Below the pieces are notes generated by a model. That model saw only the letters and a program-made list of their open reading frames with translations, was not told the origin of the DNA and did not search any database. Below are positions 51,826 to 60,220 of a DNA stretch of 64,000 nucleotides, in pieces (position 1 is the stretch's first letter; each line of letters starts with the position of its first letter). The position numbers were made by a program, and so were the translations under genes. Location: contig NZ_JAGGNR010000009.1 in the NCBI RefSeq assembly GCF_018614975.1, positions 1 to 64,000 of the forward strand. The letters run 5' to 3'. The stretch is from Paenibacillus polymyxa (lineage in GTDB: Bacteria; Bacillota; Bacilli; Paenibacillales; Paenibacillaceae).

Positions 51826-52965
51826 ATGTCATTTTCAATGGAAATACCGAGCCAGAAGGAAATTCAGAAGGTGATCGAAGAAGAAGTGAAACCGGTGCCC
51901 GCCGAGGTCGCGGAGCTTCAACAAGTGGCAAATGCCAACGTAGAGATGATCATGACACTGGATCTCGAATCCCTGGAGAAACGCAAAGAGATTTTGCAAT
52001 CCATAGACGGCTTTGGCATGAACACGATGAGATCCTCTTCCGAGAAAAACGCCTTGCTTCAAGTCTCCGTTGGACATCTGTCCAAGACAGGAGACGAGGG
52101 CGGTCAGGTCGCCAAAGGCTTGACTGAGCTGCATATGCAACTGAAGGATCTCGACCCGAGCGTGGTCGACTTTGCCAAGACCGGTTTCCTTGGGAAATTG
52201 TTCAATCCGCTTCGCGCCTATTTCCTGAAATACCAGAAGGCGGACGCAGTCATCGCTGACATCGTAACCTCTTTGGATAAAGGCAGGTCCACCCTGCGTA
52301 ACGATAATACGACCCTTGAGATCGAACAGCAGAACCTGCGGGAGCTCACCAAAAGATTGCAAAAGGAAATCCAGCTTGGCGTGCTCATGGATGAGTCCAT
52401 CGACGCGCAGATTGAAGCCGCCAAGGTCCGCAATGAGGACCCCGAGAAAGTTCGTTTTATTACAGAAGAAGTGCTGTTCCCGCTCCGTCAGCGGGTGATG
52501 GATCTGCAGCAGATGTTGGTCGTGAACCAGCAGGGCATCATGGCGATTGAAGTAGTCATCCGCAATAATAAGGAACTGATCCGAGGGGTAGACCGGGCAA
52601 AGAATGTAACGATCTCGGCATTGAAAATTGCCGTTACTGTAGCAAGTGCTTTGTATAATCAGAAGATTGTATTGCAGAAGATTGAATTGCTGAACCAGAC
52701 AACCAACGATCTGATCGCCGGAACATCCAAGATGCTCAAGGATCAGGGGATTGCCATCCAAAAGCAGGCGTATGAAGCCAGCATCTCCGTGGATACGATG
52801 AAACAGGCGTTCACCGATGTGCTGTCAGCGCTCGATTCAATCAGTCTTTATAAGCAGGAGGCTTTGCCAAGAATGCGTGAGACGATTAATCAGTTCCGTG
52901 AACTTGCGGATACCGGCGAGCAGCAGATTCAGCGGTTGGAGAAAGGGCAGAAGCTGGGGCTGTAA
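51826..52965 (+). CDS. telA: TelA/YaaN-family toxic anion resistance protein
   Basis: 379 residues, almost all helical, soluble. Family motifs: a DPSVVDFAKTGFLGKLFNPL block, KYQKADAVIADIV, and the C-terminal MRETINQFRELADTGEQQI. TelA proteins are linked to tellurite, colicin and phage-related stress together with Ter proteins; B. subtilis relatives are YaaN and YceH. The exact mechanism is unknown. Last gene of a three-gene operon; SD AAAGGGGG. Confidence 0.88.
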   Translation: MSFSMEIPSQKEIQKVIEEEVKPVPAEVAELQQVANANVEMIMTLDLESLEKRKEILQSIDGFGMNTMRSSSEKNALLQVSVGHLSKTGDEGGQVAKGLTELHMQLKDLDPSVVDFAKTGFLGKLFNPLRAYFLKYQKADAVIADIVTSLDKGRSTLRNDNTTLEIEQQNLRELTKRLQKEIQLGVLMDESIDAQIEAAKVRNEDPEKVRFITEEVLFPLRQRVMDLQQMLVVNQQGIMAIEVVIRNNKELIRGVDRAKNVTISALKIAVTVASALYNQKIVLQKIELLNQTTNDLIAGTSKMLKDQGIAIQKQAYEASISVDTMKQAFTDVLSALDSISLYKQEALPRMRETINQFRELADTGEQQIQRLEKGQKLGL

Positions 52966-52989
52966 TTAAAACATTTATTATAACGAACC

Positions 52990-53031
52990 AAGCGACCATT
53001 CCCTATTCATCATTTGGGGATGGTCGCTTTT
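52990..53031 (+). terminator. terminator of the TelA operon
   Basis: AAGCGACCAT and ATGGTCGCTT stem with CCC/GGG inside, followed by TT. Confidence 0.8.
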
Positions 53032-53119
53032 AGGATTTGAATGATGATCGGTGCTAAGTTGATATCTGATCTAGGTATTGTTCGAATTCCTTATAGGGAA
53101 GAATGACGATTTGAAATTC

Positions 53120-53713
53120 TCAGTTTCTCAACACGACATTGTCAGGCTTGTAATGAATGATCTTAAATAATTCCTCGGCCATGTAGGCGGGGCTGTGCTT
53201 GAATTCCTGACGAATCCACTCCATGATCATGCCGAATATCGCATGAGATTGGTAGCTTGCCAATATTTCATGGTTGATATGCTGCGGGAAGATGTGGTTC
53301 AGATCCTGTAAAGCCAGATCCCGAAGAACATCACAGATCATGCGCTGAAAGTTGGAGGAGGCCTCAGATTTCACAACCAATGTGTAGAATTGTGCGTGTT
53401 GGTGCACATGCTCAAATATAGTGATCGCCGAAGACGGCATCAGATTAACCTCAAACTCTTCCTTATCCTGATAAGGTTTGCGGAAAGAAGTCACCAGATC
53501 CTGAATCACATCATTGATGATCTCATTGAACAGGTCTTCCTTGTACTGATAATGCCTGTAAAATGTACCTCTGTTCAGGTCGGCTCGCTGCACAATATCC
53601 GTAATCGATATTTCTTTAAAGGGATGTTTTTGCATCAAATGGATGAGTGCATGCTTCAGTGCAGCTTTTGATTTCTTGATTCTTCGGTCCATTGAATTCG
53701 GAGTTTCAGACAT
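53120..53713 (-). CDS. TetR-family regulator divergent from an SDR gene
   Basis: 197 residues. HTH at about 15-62 (ALKHALIHLMQKHPFKEISI, ADLNRGTFYRHYQYKEDLFN). The C-terminal part matches the common TetR_C_7-like type (HAIFGMIMEWIRQEFKHSP). SD GAGGAGG 7 nt before the ATG. Probable repressor of the divergent SDR gene and itself, through the mirrored sites at 53738-53759 and 53939-53957. Confidence 0.87.
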   Translation of the reverse strand: MSETPNSMDRRIKKSKAALKHALIHLMQKHPFKEISITDIVQRADLNRGTFYRHYQYKEDLFNEIINDVIQDLVTSFRKPYQDKEEFEVNLMPSSAITIFEHVHQHAQFYTLVVKSEASSNFQRMICDVLRDLALQDLNHIFPQHINHEILASYQSHAIFGMIMEWIRQEFKHSPAYMAEELFKIIHYKPDNVVLRN

Positions 53714-53737
53714 CTATTTTCCTCCTCGCTATATAAG

Positions 53738-53759
53738 TTGAACTAAAGCATATTTACAC
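53738..53759 (-). promoter_or_regulatory. tetR promoter/operator, left copy of a mirrored pair
   Basis: Reverse strand GTGTAAATATGCTTTAGTTCAA; it forms TGTAAA-N17-TATATA as a promoter for tetR. The right copy is at 53939-53957 in opposite orientation. Confidence 0.55.
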
Positions 53760-53792
53760 TGATCACTTCGATGACAGAACAACCTTCCGATC

Positions 53793-53941
53793 ACTGTTAT
53801 CCCCAGATTTTTTGATTCCTTTTATAAATGGTAAATCCGGGGATAAAGGCGAAGTTTATGCTTCCGATGCAGCTTTCTTTCAGAAAGCTTTTAGACGAAC
53901 GCTTCGCTTCTTCAGGTTATTTCTGTCCTCTCCGTTTCGTG
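53793..53941. repeat. dispersed intergenic palindromic repeat, copy 2
   Basis: Longer copy of the repeat at 33671-33783. TTATCCCC...GGGGATAA with GATTT/AAATC forms the main stem; an extra hairpin AGCTTTCT-TTC-AGAAAGCT (53871-53889) is present only here. It lies between tetR and the SDR gene. Confidence 0.75.
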
Positions 53942-53970
53942 TAAATGTTTAGTTCAATCTCTATAGTTCA
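53939..53970 (+). promoter_or_regulatory. right copy of the mirrored tetR/SDR promoter/operator
   Basis: GTGTAAATGTTTAGTTCAA (53939-53957), inverted with respect to 53738-53759; reads TGTAAA-N16-TATAGT towards the SDR gene. A related TATAGTTCAC follows at once. Confidence 0.5.
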
Positions 53971-54039
53971 CTTTATTAATTAAAGTACATTTGGGCTTAG
54001 TAGTGTTGTTTAACGTACAACTGGGCAAGCTTTTACTGA

Positions 54040-54069
54040 TTGAAGTGAAACGCTATGACTTATTATACT
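54040..54069 (+). promoter_or_regulatory. proximal promoter of the SDR gene
   Basis: TTGAAG (54040-54045), 18 bp, TATACT (54064-54069), about 70 bp before the ATG. GTTAATGAACATTTGTTTGTTAAC-like symmetry lies just downstream and could be another operator. Confidence 0.5.
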
Positions 54070-54139
54070 AAGGATAAGAGTTAATGAACATTTGTTTGTT
54101 AACTTATTGTAAACGAATACACAAAGGAGGATACATGGA

Positions 54140-54898
54140 ATGAAACTTCAAGATAAAGTTGCAGTTGTTACAGGGGCTGGTTCAGGTATGGGGAAAGCAA
54201 TTGCCACGTTGTATGCTCAAGAAGGGGCGAAAGTTGTTGTATCGGATATTAACGAGGAATCCGCACAAGCGGTAGTAAATGATATTAAAGCTCAGGGCGG
54301 AGAAGCGATTGTCGTCCTGGCCAATGTAGCCAAAGAAGAAGATGTGCAAAATCTGATCGATACGACGGTGAGCACATATGGTACAGTGGATATTCTGATT
54401 AACAATGCAGGAATTATGGATGGCATGGAGCCGGCAGCAGATGTAACGGATGAGAAGTGGGAGAGATTGTTCGCTGTGAACACAACCAGTGTGATGCGGA
54501 CAACGCGTAAAGTATTGCCGATCTTCCTGGAAAAACAAAAAGGTGTCATCGTGAACATTGCTTCAGCAGGTGGATTGCACGGCGGACGTGCAGGCGCAGC
54601 CTATACAGCTTCCAAACATGCGGTCGTAGGCTTCACCAAAAATACAGGATACATGTATGCTGAGCAAGGCATTCGCTGTAATGCGATTGCTCCAGGAGCC
54701 GTGGCAACCAATATCAGCACCTCCATGACTGGCATTAGTCCATACGGTGCAGGGCGACAACAGCTGGGCATGGCAACCAACCCACGCATTGGGACGAGCG
54801 AAGAGATCGCCAAAGTGGCCCTGTTCCTCGGATCGGACGAGGCCAGCTTCGTGAACGGAACTGTCGTTACAGCAGATGCTGGCTGGAGCTCTTACTAA
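54140..54898 (+). CDS. short-chain dehydrogenase/reductase
   Basis: NAD(P)-dependent oxidoreductase of the classical SDR type, 252 residues. Cofactor motif TGAGSGMGKA at 12-21, NNAGIMDG, catalytic S in NIASAGG and Y-x3-K in YTASKHAVVGFTK. An acidic residue after strand 2 (VSDINEE) suggests preference for NAD. Substrate unknown; many such genes behind a TetR repressor act on toxic carbonyls. SD AAAGGAGG. Confidence 0.88.
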   Translation: MKLQDKVAVVTGAGSGMGKAIATLYAQEGAKVVVSDINEESAQAVVNDIKAQGGEAIVVLANVAKEEDVQNLIDTTVSTYGTVDILINNAGIMDGMEPAADVTDEKWERLFAVNTTSVMRTTRKVLPIFLEKQKGVIVNIASAGGLHGGRAGAAYTASKHAVVGFTKNTGYMYAEQGIRCNAIAPGAVATNISTSMTGISPYGAGRQQLGMATNPRIGTSEEIAKVALFLGSDEASFVNGTVVTADAGWSSY

Positions 54899-54949
54899 TC
54901 CTTTCAAGTGCAGTCGAGCATGGAGTACGGAAATAGTGTGTGAATTAAG

Positions 54950-54983
54950 GAAGCCGCATGAGGATATGCGGCTTCTTTTTTTT
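54950..54983 (+). terminator. terminator after the SDR gene
   Basis: GAAGCCGCAT and ATGCGGCTTC stem, followed by TTTTTTTT. Confidence 0.9.
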
Positions 54984-55036
54984 ACACCTATGCACCTACA
55001 TACTGTGGAGAATAACAGTTCATAGTTCGTGTAGGA

Positions 55037-55046
55037 CAAACGTTTG
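55037..55046. promoter_or_regulatory. MalR/LacI-type operator downstream of the lacI gene
   Basis: CAAACGTTTG palindrome, identical to the two operators upstream of lacI and malE. It is 28 bp beyond the stop of lacI, an odd place for an operator; it could support DNA looping. Confidence 0.6.
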
Positions 55047-55073
55047 CATTACTACACGGATACTCGAAATGAA

Positions 55074-56108
55074 TCAATCTGAGGGTGGCTTTGGCTTGGA
55101 AAAGAGTGAGGATTCACGCACGATCAGACGATGGGGGATAATGACCGGATTATGAGGCTGTGGTTCCCCGCTTAGAATTTTCAACAAGACCTGAACGGCT
55201 GTATAGCCCAGCTGATAGGTTCCGATATCTATAGAGCTTAGTGGGGGTGAAGCCAGTTCAGATAACGCAATATTGTTAAAACTGACCACGCTGATATCTT
55301 CAGGCACCAGATAATGAAGCTCGGCAAGAGCTCTCAATACTCCGAAGGCCACATTGTCATCAATGACAACGATTGCGGTGGGTCTGTCCGGCAAGGACAT
55401 GAACAGCGACATCGCCCTGAATCCACTTTCCTGTAGAAATTCGCCTTCCACGATCCAGTCACTATCGGCATCCAGCCCGGCTTGGGCAAGCGCTTTTTGG
55501 TATCCTAACATGCGATCATGCGATAACGTAATGTCCGGTGGACCGCTGACAAATCCAATTCGAGTATGTCCCTGAGCGATCAGATGATGAGTCGCATCAT
55601 AAGCGGTCTGCACATTGTCGTTGTCCACCATGGGGGCATTTGGATGAGCTTCACTGCGACCGATTAACACAAAAGGAAACTTTTCCGCTTCCAAAAAAGA
55701 AATGATGGGATCATCTCGTTTGGACCCAAGCAGCAGAATACCATCCACTCTACGGCCATGCACAAGGCGTGATATCGCGTGCAGTTCATTGTCTGATGAT
55801 GTTTCGGTTGTTAGCAGCAATTCGTAATTCATACGGGTGGCATGTGCAATAATACCTCGCAGCAGTTCCCCGAAAAAGTAATTCTGAAACAACTCTTCTG
55901 CAGGACGTGGAAGCATAATGCCAAGGGTATGTGTTGTTTTGGAAACCAGGCTCTTCGCGATGATGTTGGGATGGTAGTTCAATTCTTTCATAATTTGCTT
56001 CACCTTGAGAGACGTCTTGGTGCTGATTCTGGGATGGTTGGAAATCACCCGTGACACTGTAGAAGGGGAAACACCCGCCAATTTGGCAATATCCTTGATC
56101 GTAATCAT
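55074..56108 (-). CDS. malR: LacI-family maltose regulator (MalR-like)
   Basis: 344 residues. HTH at 1-50 (MITIKDIAKLAGVSPSTVSR, hinge helix near 50) and a periplasmic-binding-protein-like effector domain (60-330, THTLGIMLPRPAEELFQNYF). Next to the maltodextrin transport genes, so it is assigned as their repressor, releasing DNA on maltose or a maltodextrin. The ATG at 56108 (SD GAAGGGA) is chosen over an open frame reaching 56177. TTGGAT-N17-TATACG at 56132-56160 is a likely promoter. Operators CAAACGTTTG occur at three places nearby. Confidence 0.87.
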   Translation of the reverse strand: MITIKDIAKLAGVSPSTVSRVISNHPRISTKTSLKVKQIMKELNYHPNIIAKSLVSKTTHTLGIMLPRPAEELFQNYFFGELLRGIIAHATRMNYELLLTTETSSDNELHAISRLVHGRRVDGILLLGSKRDDPIISFLEAEKFPFVLIGRSEAHPNAPMVDNDNVQTAYDATHHLIAQGHTRIGFVSGPPDITLSHDRMLGYQKALAQAGLDADSDWIVEGEFLQESGFRAMSLFMSLPDRPTAIVVIDDNVAFGVLRALAELHYLVPEDISVVSFNNIALSELASPPLSSIDIGTYQLGYTAVQVLLKILSGEPQPHNPVIIPHRLIVRESSLFSKPKPPSD

Positions 56109-56131
56109 GTAAAAAATCCCTTCTGAACAAT

Positions 56132-56160
56132 CGTATAAATATTCTCCTATGGTAATCCAA
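56132..56160 (-). promoter_or_regulatory. promoter of malR
   Basis: Reverse strand TTGGAT (56155-56160), 17 bp, TATACG (56132-56137); gives a leader of about 20 nt. Confidence 0.5.
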
Positions 56161-56302
56161 AGGATACGAGAAATCAATTGCTAACTGCCGAGTAAGGGAT
56201 GCATACGAAGTAAAATAAAGGAAGAAAGAGTCTGAACAAGGAAACAGGAAATTACTGTAGGTAGAAGAAGGAAATTGGTTGAAATTGAGCAAATATGGAT
56301 TG

Positions 56303-56318
56303 TGCAAACGTTTGTGCA
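56303..56318. promoter_or_regulatory. MalR/LacI-type operator between malR and the transporter operon
   Basis: CAAACGTTTG core at 56305-56314 within TGTGCAAACGTTTGTGCA. Located upstream of both divergent genes. Confidence 0.75.
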
Positions 56319-56351
56319 AATAAAGTTCGTTATTGTATGATGTGATTGTTA

Positions 56352-56365
56352 TTATAGCGCTTACA
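56352..56365. promoter_or_regulatory. cre-like (CcpA) site upstream of the maltodextrin operon
   Basis: TTATAGCGCTTACA fits TGWNANCGNTNWCA except the second base. Suggests glucose repression. Exact promoter of the operon is unclear; a TTGACT at 56385 lacks a good -10. Confidence 0.6.
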
Positions 56366-56439
56366 TCGGTGGATTTACATACTTCTTGACTTGTTTACCC
56401 CTACATATTGAACGGAAAGGTCATCTTGTCTTCCATTTG

Positions 56440-56453
56440 AGCAAACGTTTGTA
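56440..56453. promoter_or_regulatory. MalR/LacI-type operator upstream of malE
   Basis: CAAACGTTTG core at 56442-56451, about 100 bp before the malE start, probably over or just after the operon promoter. Confidence 0.75.
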
Positions 56454-56553
56454 CAAAAGAGAATATGGGATGCAAAACCTGACAACATACGCAGACAAAA
56501 GGGTGAAAAGCGCGAACTTTGTTGGACCAAGCAGAGGGAAGGGGACATTTTAC

Positions 56554-57840
56554 ATGAGAAAATGGCAAGGGGCAACATTGTCCGTCATGATGGCTTTTAC
56601 ACTGGCTGCGTGCGGGGCTGGAGGCGGAAGTCCATCTCCAACTACGGCAGGTGAGAATCCGGAGGAAGTTGTAGAGCTGACAGCCGAGAACCTTCAGCCT
56701 GAAGAAGGGGCAACCCTGGTGATCTGGGAGGATAAAAATCAAAGCAGCTTTATTGAGCAAAGAGCCAAAAAATTCGAAGAGAAGTATGGGGTAACGGTCA
56801 AAATGGAGGAATTACCTCCAACCGATCAGGTAACCAAACTAACGACGGATGGCCCGGCGGGTCTGGCGGCAGATGTCGTTGTTTTCCCACACGATAAGAT
56901 TGGTAGCGCTTCAGAGGCGGGACTTATTCTGCCCAATGACATATTCGAAGCAGAGACCGTAGAGAACACCAGCGACAACGCACTGAAGGCGGTGACGTTC
57001 AAGGATATCCTGTACGGCTATCCGTACAGCGTGGAAACCTATGCTCTCTTTTACAACAAAGCATTGTATCCAGAAGCTCCGAAAAACTTTGATGAGATTA
57101 TCAGTTTCGCCAAAACGTTCAATAATGTGAAATCCAATCAGTATGCGCTAATGTGGGAATTGCAGCAATTTTACTATAACTATGCATTCCTGGCTTCACA
57201 GGGCGGTTATATTTTTGGAGACAACGGGATGGACAGCGCGGATCTCGGTCTGAATAACGAAGGAGCCCAGAAGGGTGGACAGTTCTTGCAGACACTGAAG
57301 TCGGAAGTGCTGCCACTTAAGATGGGCGATGTGAACTATGACATCAAAAAAGGATTATTCTCCAGCGGCAAGCTGGCGATGGACATTAACGGTCCGTGGA
57401 CCATTGCCGATTATCGCAATGCAGGTATTGATTTTGGCGTTGCTCCGCTTCCGGCAATTGATGGCAAACCGATGACCTCCTTCTCAGGTGTTAAAGCCTA
57501 TTATGTGAATGCATTTACACAATACCCGAATGCGTCGAAGCTCTTGGCAGCGTTCCTTTCCAATGAAGAGGCCCAGATGGAGAACTTTGACCTGAACGGT
57601 ACACTTCCTGCGAACAAAAACGTAGCTGCTGATCCGAAGCTGCAGGAGGACTCGATCAACAAGGCCTTCCTGGAGCAATTCAACAACTCTACGCCAATGC
57701 CTTCGCTTCCTGCCATGGACAGCGTATGGGGACCGATCACGTCGGCCATTACGGATATCTGGGATACCGATAAGGACGTGAAGGCATCGCTGGATAATGC
57801 AGTGAAGCAGATCCAGGAAAGCCTTGCAACCGTCCAATAG
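56554..57840 (+). CDS. mdxE: maltose/maltodextrin ABC transporter substrate-binding lipoprotein
   Basis: Captures maltodextrins (or cyclodextrins, given the CGTase nearby) outside the cell for import. 428 residues. Lipoprotein signal with lipobox LAAC at residues 17-20, followed by a Gly/Ser/Pro-rich linker. Sugar-binding family signs: TLVIWEDKNQSSFIEQ, DVVVFPHDKIGSASEAGLIL (the MalE region), SGKLAMDINGPWTIADYRNA. The ATG at 56554 starts the signal peptide; the frame is open further upstream without purpose. First gene of mdxE-mdxF-mdxG. Confidence 0.93.
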   Translation: MRKWQGATLSVMMAFTLAACGAGGGSPSPTTAGENPEEVVELTAENLQPEEGATLVIWEDKNQSSFIEQRAKKFEEKYGVTVKMEELPPTDQVTKLTTDGPAGLAADVVVFPHDKIGSASEAGLILPNDIFEAETVENTSDNALKAVTFKDILYGYPYSVETYALFYNKALYPEAPKNFDEIISFAKTFNNVKSNQYALMWELQQFYYNYAFLASQGGYIFGDNGMDSADLGLNNEGAQKGGQFLQTLKSEVLPLKMGDVNYDIKKGLFSSGKLAMDINGPWTIADYRNAGIDFGVAPLPAIDGKPMTSFSGVKAYYVNAFTQYPNASKLLAAFLSNEEAQMENFDLNGTLPANKNVAADPKLQEDSINKAFLEQFNNSTPMPSLPAMDSVWGPITSAITDIWDTDKDVKASLDNAVKQIQESLATVQ

Positions 57841-57883
57841 AGACGAAAGACCAGGTTAGCAATAGGCGGGGAGGAGAGAGCGA

Positions 57884-59239
57884 ATGCAACAGCAGCATGT
57901 CCCGGTGCCCGTTGGACCGAACAGGGAAAGACAACACCGGATGACAGCGGCCATATGTTCCATCATTCTGCAAGGTCTTGGACAGCTGTACAATCGACAG
58001 TGGATTAAGGGTATTTGTCTATTGTTACTGGAGGGGGCAGGGCTTGCTTACCTGCTTCCTCGTCTATCACAGGCTGTATGGGGCATATGGACACTGGGTG
58101 AAAATACACAGCGTTTTGTCAAAGTGAATGGGTCCACCGTACTTCAAAGGGGAGACCATTCCATCTTTTTACTGCTTGATGGCATTATCGTACTGCTGGT
58201 GTTTTTTGTGTTTATTCTGATCTACATTCTCAATATTCGGGATGCGTACGTCACGGGACTTGCAAGAGAGGAAGGGAAGAAGACCCTGGGCGCAGCGGCT
58301 TCGCTTCGAGACATGATGGACAAAAACTTTCCCTACCTGTTTCTGTCCATCCCGGCACTGGGCATTCTTTTCTTCACCGTTATGCCCATCCTGTTTACGA
58401 TCACGATTGCATTTACCAACTATTCAGCCCCGGACCATATTCCGCCAGCCAAACTCGTGGACTGGGTAGGCTTCAAGACGTTCAGCGATCTGATACAGCT
58501 GAAATCGTGGAGTCAGACATTCTATGGCGTGCTCACTTGGACGGTCATCTGGGCCATCCTGGCTACAGTCACCACCTATTTTGGCGGCGTGCTTGTGGCA
58601 CTGTTGATTGAACAGCGTGGCATACGCTTCAAGAAGCTGTGGCGGACCATTTTCATTCTGCCTTATGCGATCCCGCAGATCATCTCCCTGCTGCTCATGC
58701 GTAATCTGTTCAATGGTCAGTTTGGTCCAATCAATACGTATATGAGAGCGTTTGGACTTGAGGGTTTACCCTGGCTGACAGACCCGTTCTGGGCCAAAGT
58801 CACTGTCGTTGTTGTCAACATGTGGATCGGCATACCCGTCAGTATGGTGCTGATTTTGGGTGTATTAACGGCCATCCCTCGTGATCTCTACGAGGCTGCG
58901 GAAGTGGATGGAGCATCTGCATTCCAGAAATTCCGGATCATTACGATGCCGTTCATTCTTTTTGCCACGACCCCGGTACTCATCATGCAGTTCGCCGGAA
59001 ACTTCAACAACTTCAACGTTATCTTCCTGCTCACCAACGGGAATCCGCTACGGGGGGACTACCAGTATGCAGGGGCGACCGACCTGTTGGTAACCTGGCT
59101 CTACAAGCTCACGCTCGACAATAACAAATTCAACATGGCTTCAGCGGTAGGAATTATCATCTTCCTCATTATCGCTTCATTTTCCATCTGGAACTTCCGC
59201 CGCTCCAAATCATTCAAGGAGGAGGACATGATTCAATGA
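57884..59239 (+). CDS. mdxF: maltodextrin ABC transporter permease
   Basis: MalF-type integral membrane subunit, 451 residues, with an extended N-terminus (1-150: extra helices before the core). Core helices from about 150; the ATPase-docking EAA loop is EAAEVDGASAFQKFRIITMP near residue 340. Pairs with mdxG. Start codon overlap with mdxG (ATGA at 59236-59239) shows translational coupling. No ATPase gene follows; such importers share an MsmX-type ATPase encoded elsewhere. Confidence 0.93.
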   Translation: MQQQHVPVPVGPNRERQHRMTAAICSIILQGLGQLYNRQWIKGICLLLLEGAGLAYLLPRLSQAVWGIWTLGENTQRFVKVNGSTVLQRGDHSIFLLLDGIIVLLVFFVFILIYILNIRDAYVTGLAREEGKKTLGAAASLRDMMDKNFPYLFLSIPALGILFFTVMPILFTITIAFTNYSAPDHIPPAKLVDWVGFKTFSDLIQLKSWSQTFYGVLTWTVIWAILATVTTYFGGVLVALLIEQRGIRFKKLWRTIFILPYAIPQIISLLLMRNLFNGQFGPINTYMRAFGLEGLPWLTDPFWAKVTVVVVNMWIGIPVSMVLILGVLTAIPRDLYEAAEVDGASAFQKFRIITMPFILFATTPVLIMQFAGNFNNFNVIFLLTNGNPLRGDYQYAGATDLLVTWLYKLTLDNNKFNMASAVGIIIFLIIASFSIWNFRRSKSFKEEDMIQ

Positions 59240-60072
59240 AGACACGCAACAATCCGATACGTTTGGCGCTGAGTTATGTGTTGTTGGTGATCATCGCCGT
59301 TGTCTCCATCTATCCGGTGCTCTGGATCTTTCTCTCTTCCCTGAGACCTGGTGCGGCATTGTTTAGTGAACGGTTATGGCCAGAAGCTTTTACGCTGACC
59401 CATTACGGCGAGCTGTTCAATAACCCGTCCTTTATGTACGGCAGATGGTATATGAATACGTTGAAAATTGCCTTTTTCACGATGATCTTCTCCACGTTGA
59501 TGGTGACGCTCGGGATGTATGCCTTGTCCCGCTTCCGCTTCCGTGGACGTAAAACAATTCTCTCCACTATGCTAATTCTCGGCATGTTCCCAAGCTTTAT
59601 GAGCATGATTGCAATCTATATCATTTTGCTGCAAATTAAATTACTCGACACCCATGCTGCACTTATCCTGGTCTATTCATCAGGGGCGGTACTGGGCGGA
59701 TTTATCGTCAAAGGTTTCTTTGACACCATCCCGCGTAGTCTGGACGAAGCAGCCCGCATGGATGGTGCAAGTCATCTGCGTGTATTTACCAGCATCATCC
59801 TGCCCTTATCCAAGCCGATGCTAACTTATGTGGCACTAACCAGTTTCACGGGTGCATGGATGGACTTTATCTTCGCTCGATTGGTGCTGAGGACAAAGGA
59901 GAACTGGACGCTTGCGGTAGGCATGTGGGACCTGGTCAACCGGTACCAGGACAGTAACTTTACGATGTTTGCTGCGGGTGCAGTTCTGATCGCCATCCCA
60001 ATCACACTGCTGTTTGTTTTCCTGCAACGATTCCTTGTTCAGGGGCTGACGGCGGGAGCTTCGAAAGGGTAA
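59236..60072 (+). CDS. mdxG: maltodextrin ABC transporter permease
   Basis: MalG-type permease, 278 residues, six helices. EAA loop DEAARMDGASHLRVFTSIIL near residue 175. The ATG at 59236 overlaps the TGA of mdxF by 4 bases. Last of the three transport genes; a long inverted repeat lies after it. Confidence 0.93.
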   Translation: MKTRNNPIRLALSYVLLVIIAVVSIYPVLWIFLSSLRPGAALFSERLWPEAFTLTHYGELFNNPSFMYGRWYMNTLKIAFFTMIFSTLMVTLGMYALSRFRFRGRKTILSTMLILGMFPSFMSMIAIYIILLQIKLLDTHAALILVYSSGAVLGGFIVKGFFDTIPRSLDEAARMDGASHLRVFTSIILPLSKPMLTYVALTSFTGAWMDFIFARLVLRTKENWTLAVGMWDLVNRYQDSNFTMFAAGAVLIAIPITLLFVFLQRFLVQGLTAGASKG

Positions 60073-60118
60073 TCCTGTGCCATAACAGCATAGTCAGTCG
60101 CGATCCCTGCGGCACTCC

Positions 60119-60180
60119 AACCAGGCAATTCCGTAATGTCATGTCTTTATCGACTGGCGCTACTGCGGAAGTGCCTGGTT
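60119..60180 (+). promoter_or_regulatory. inverted repeat between mdxG and the MFS gene
   Basis: AACCAGGCA-A-TTCCG (60119 onward) pairs with CGGAA-G-TGCCTGGTT (ending 60180) across a 33-nt loop. No T run, so it is more likely an RNA-processing or stability hairpin than a terminator. Confidence 0.5.
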
Positions 60181-60220
60181 CTGTATGGGCTCGAATGATG
60201 ATAAGGGAGGAACGTGATGT

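Noticed and set aside
51835..52761. 308-codon frame antisense to telA
   Set aside because: Shadow of a real gene: no SD, Cys/His-rich translation with no recognisable motif, and the sense strand is a clear TelA.
54563..55039. 158-codon antisense frame over the SDR end and terminator
   Set aside because: Crosses the SDR terminator and has no SD; low-complexity Cys/Ser/His translation.
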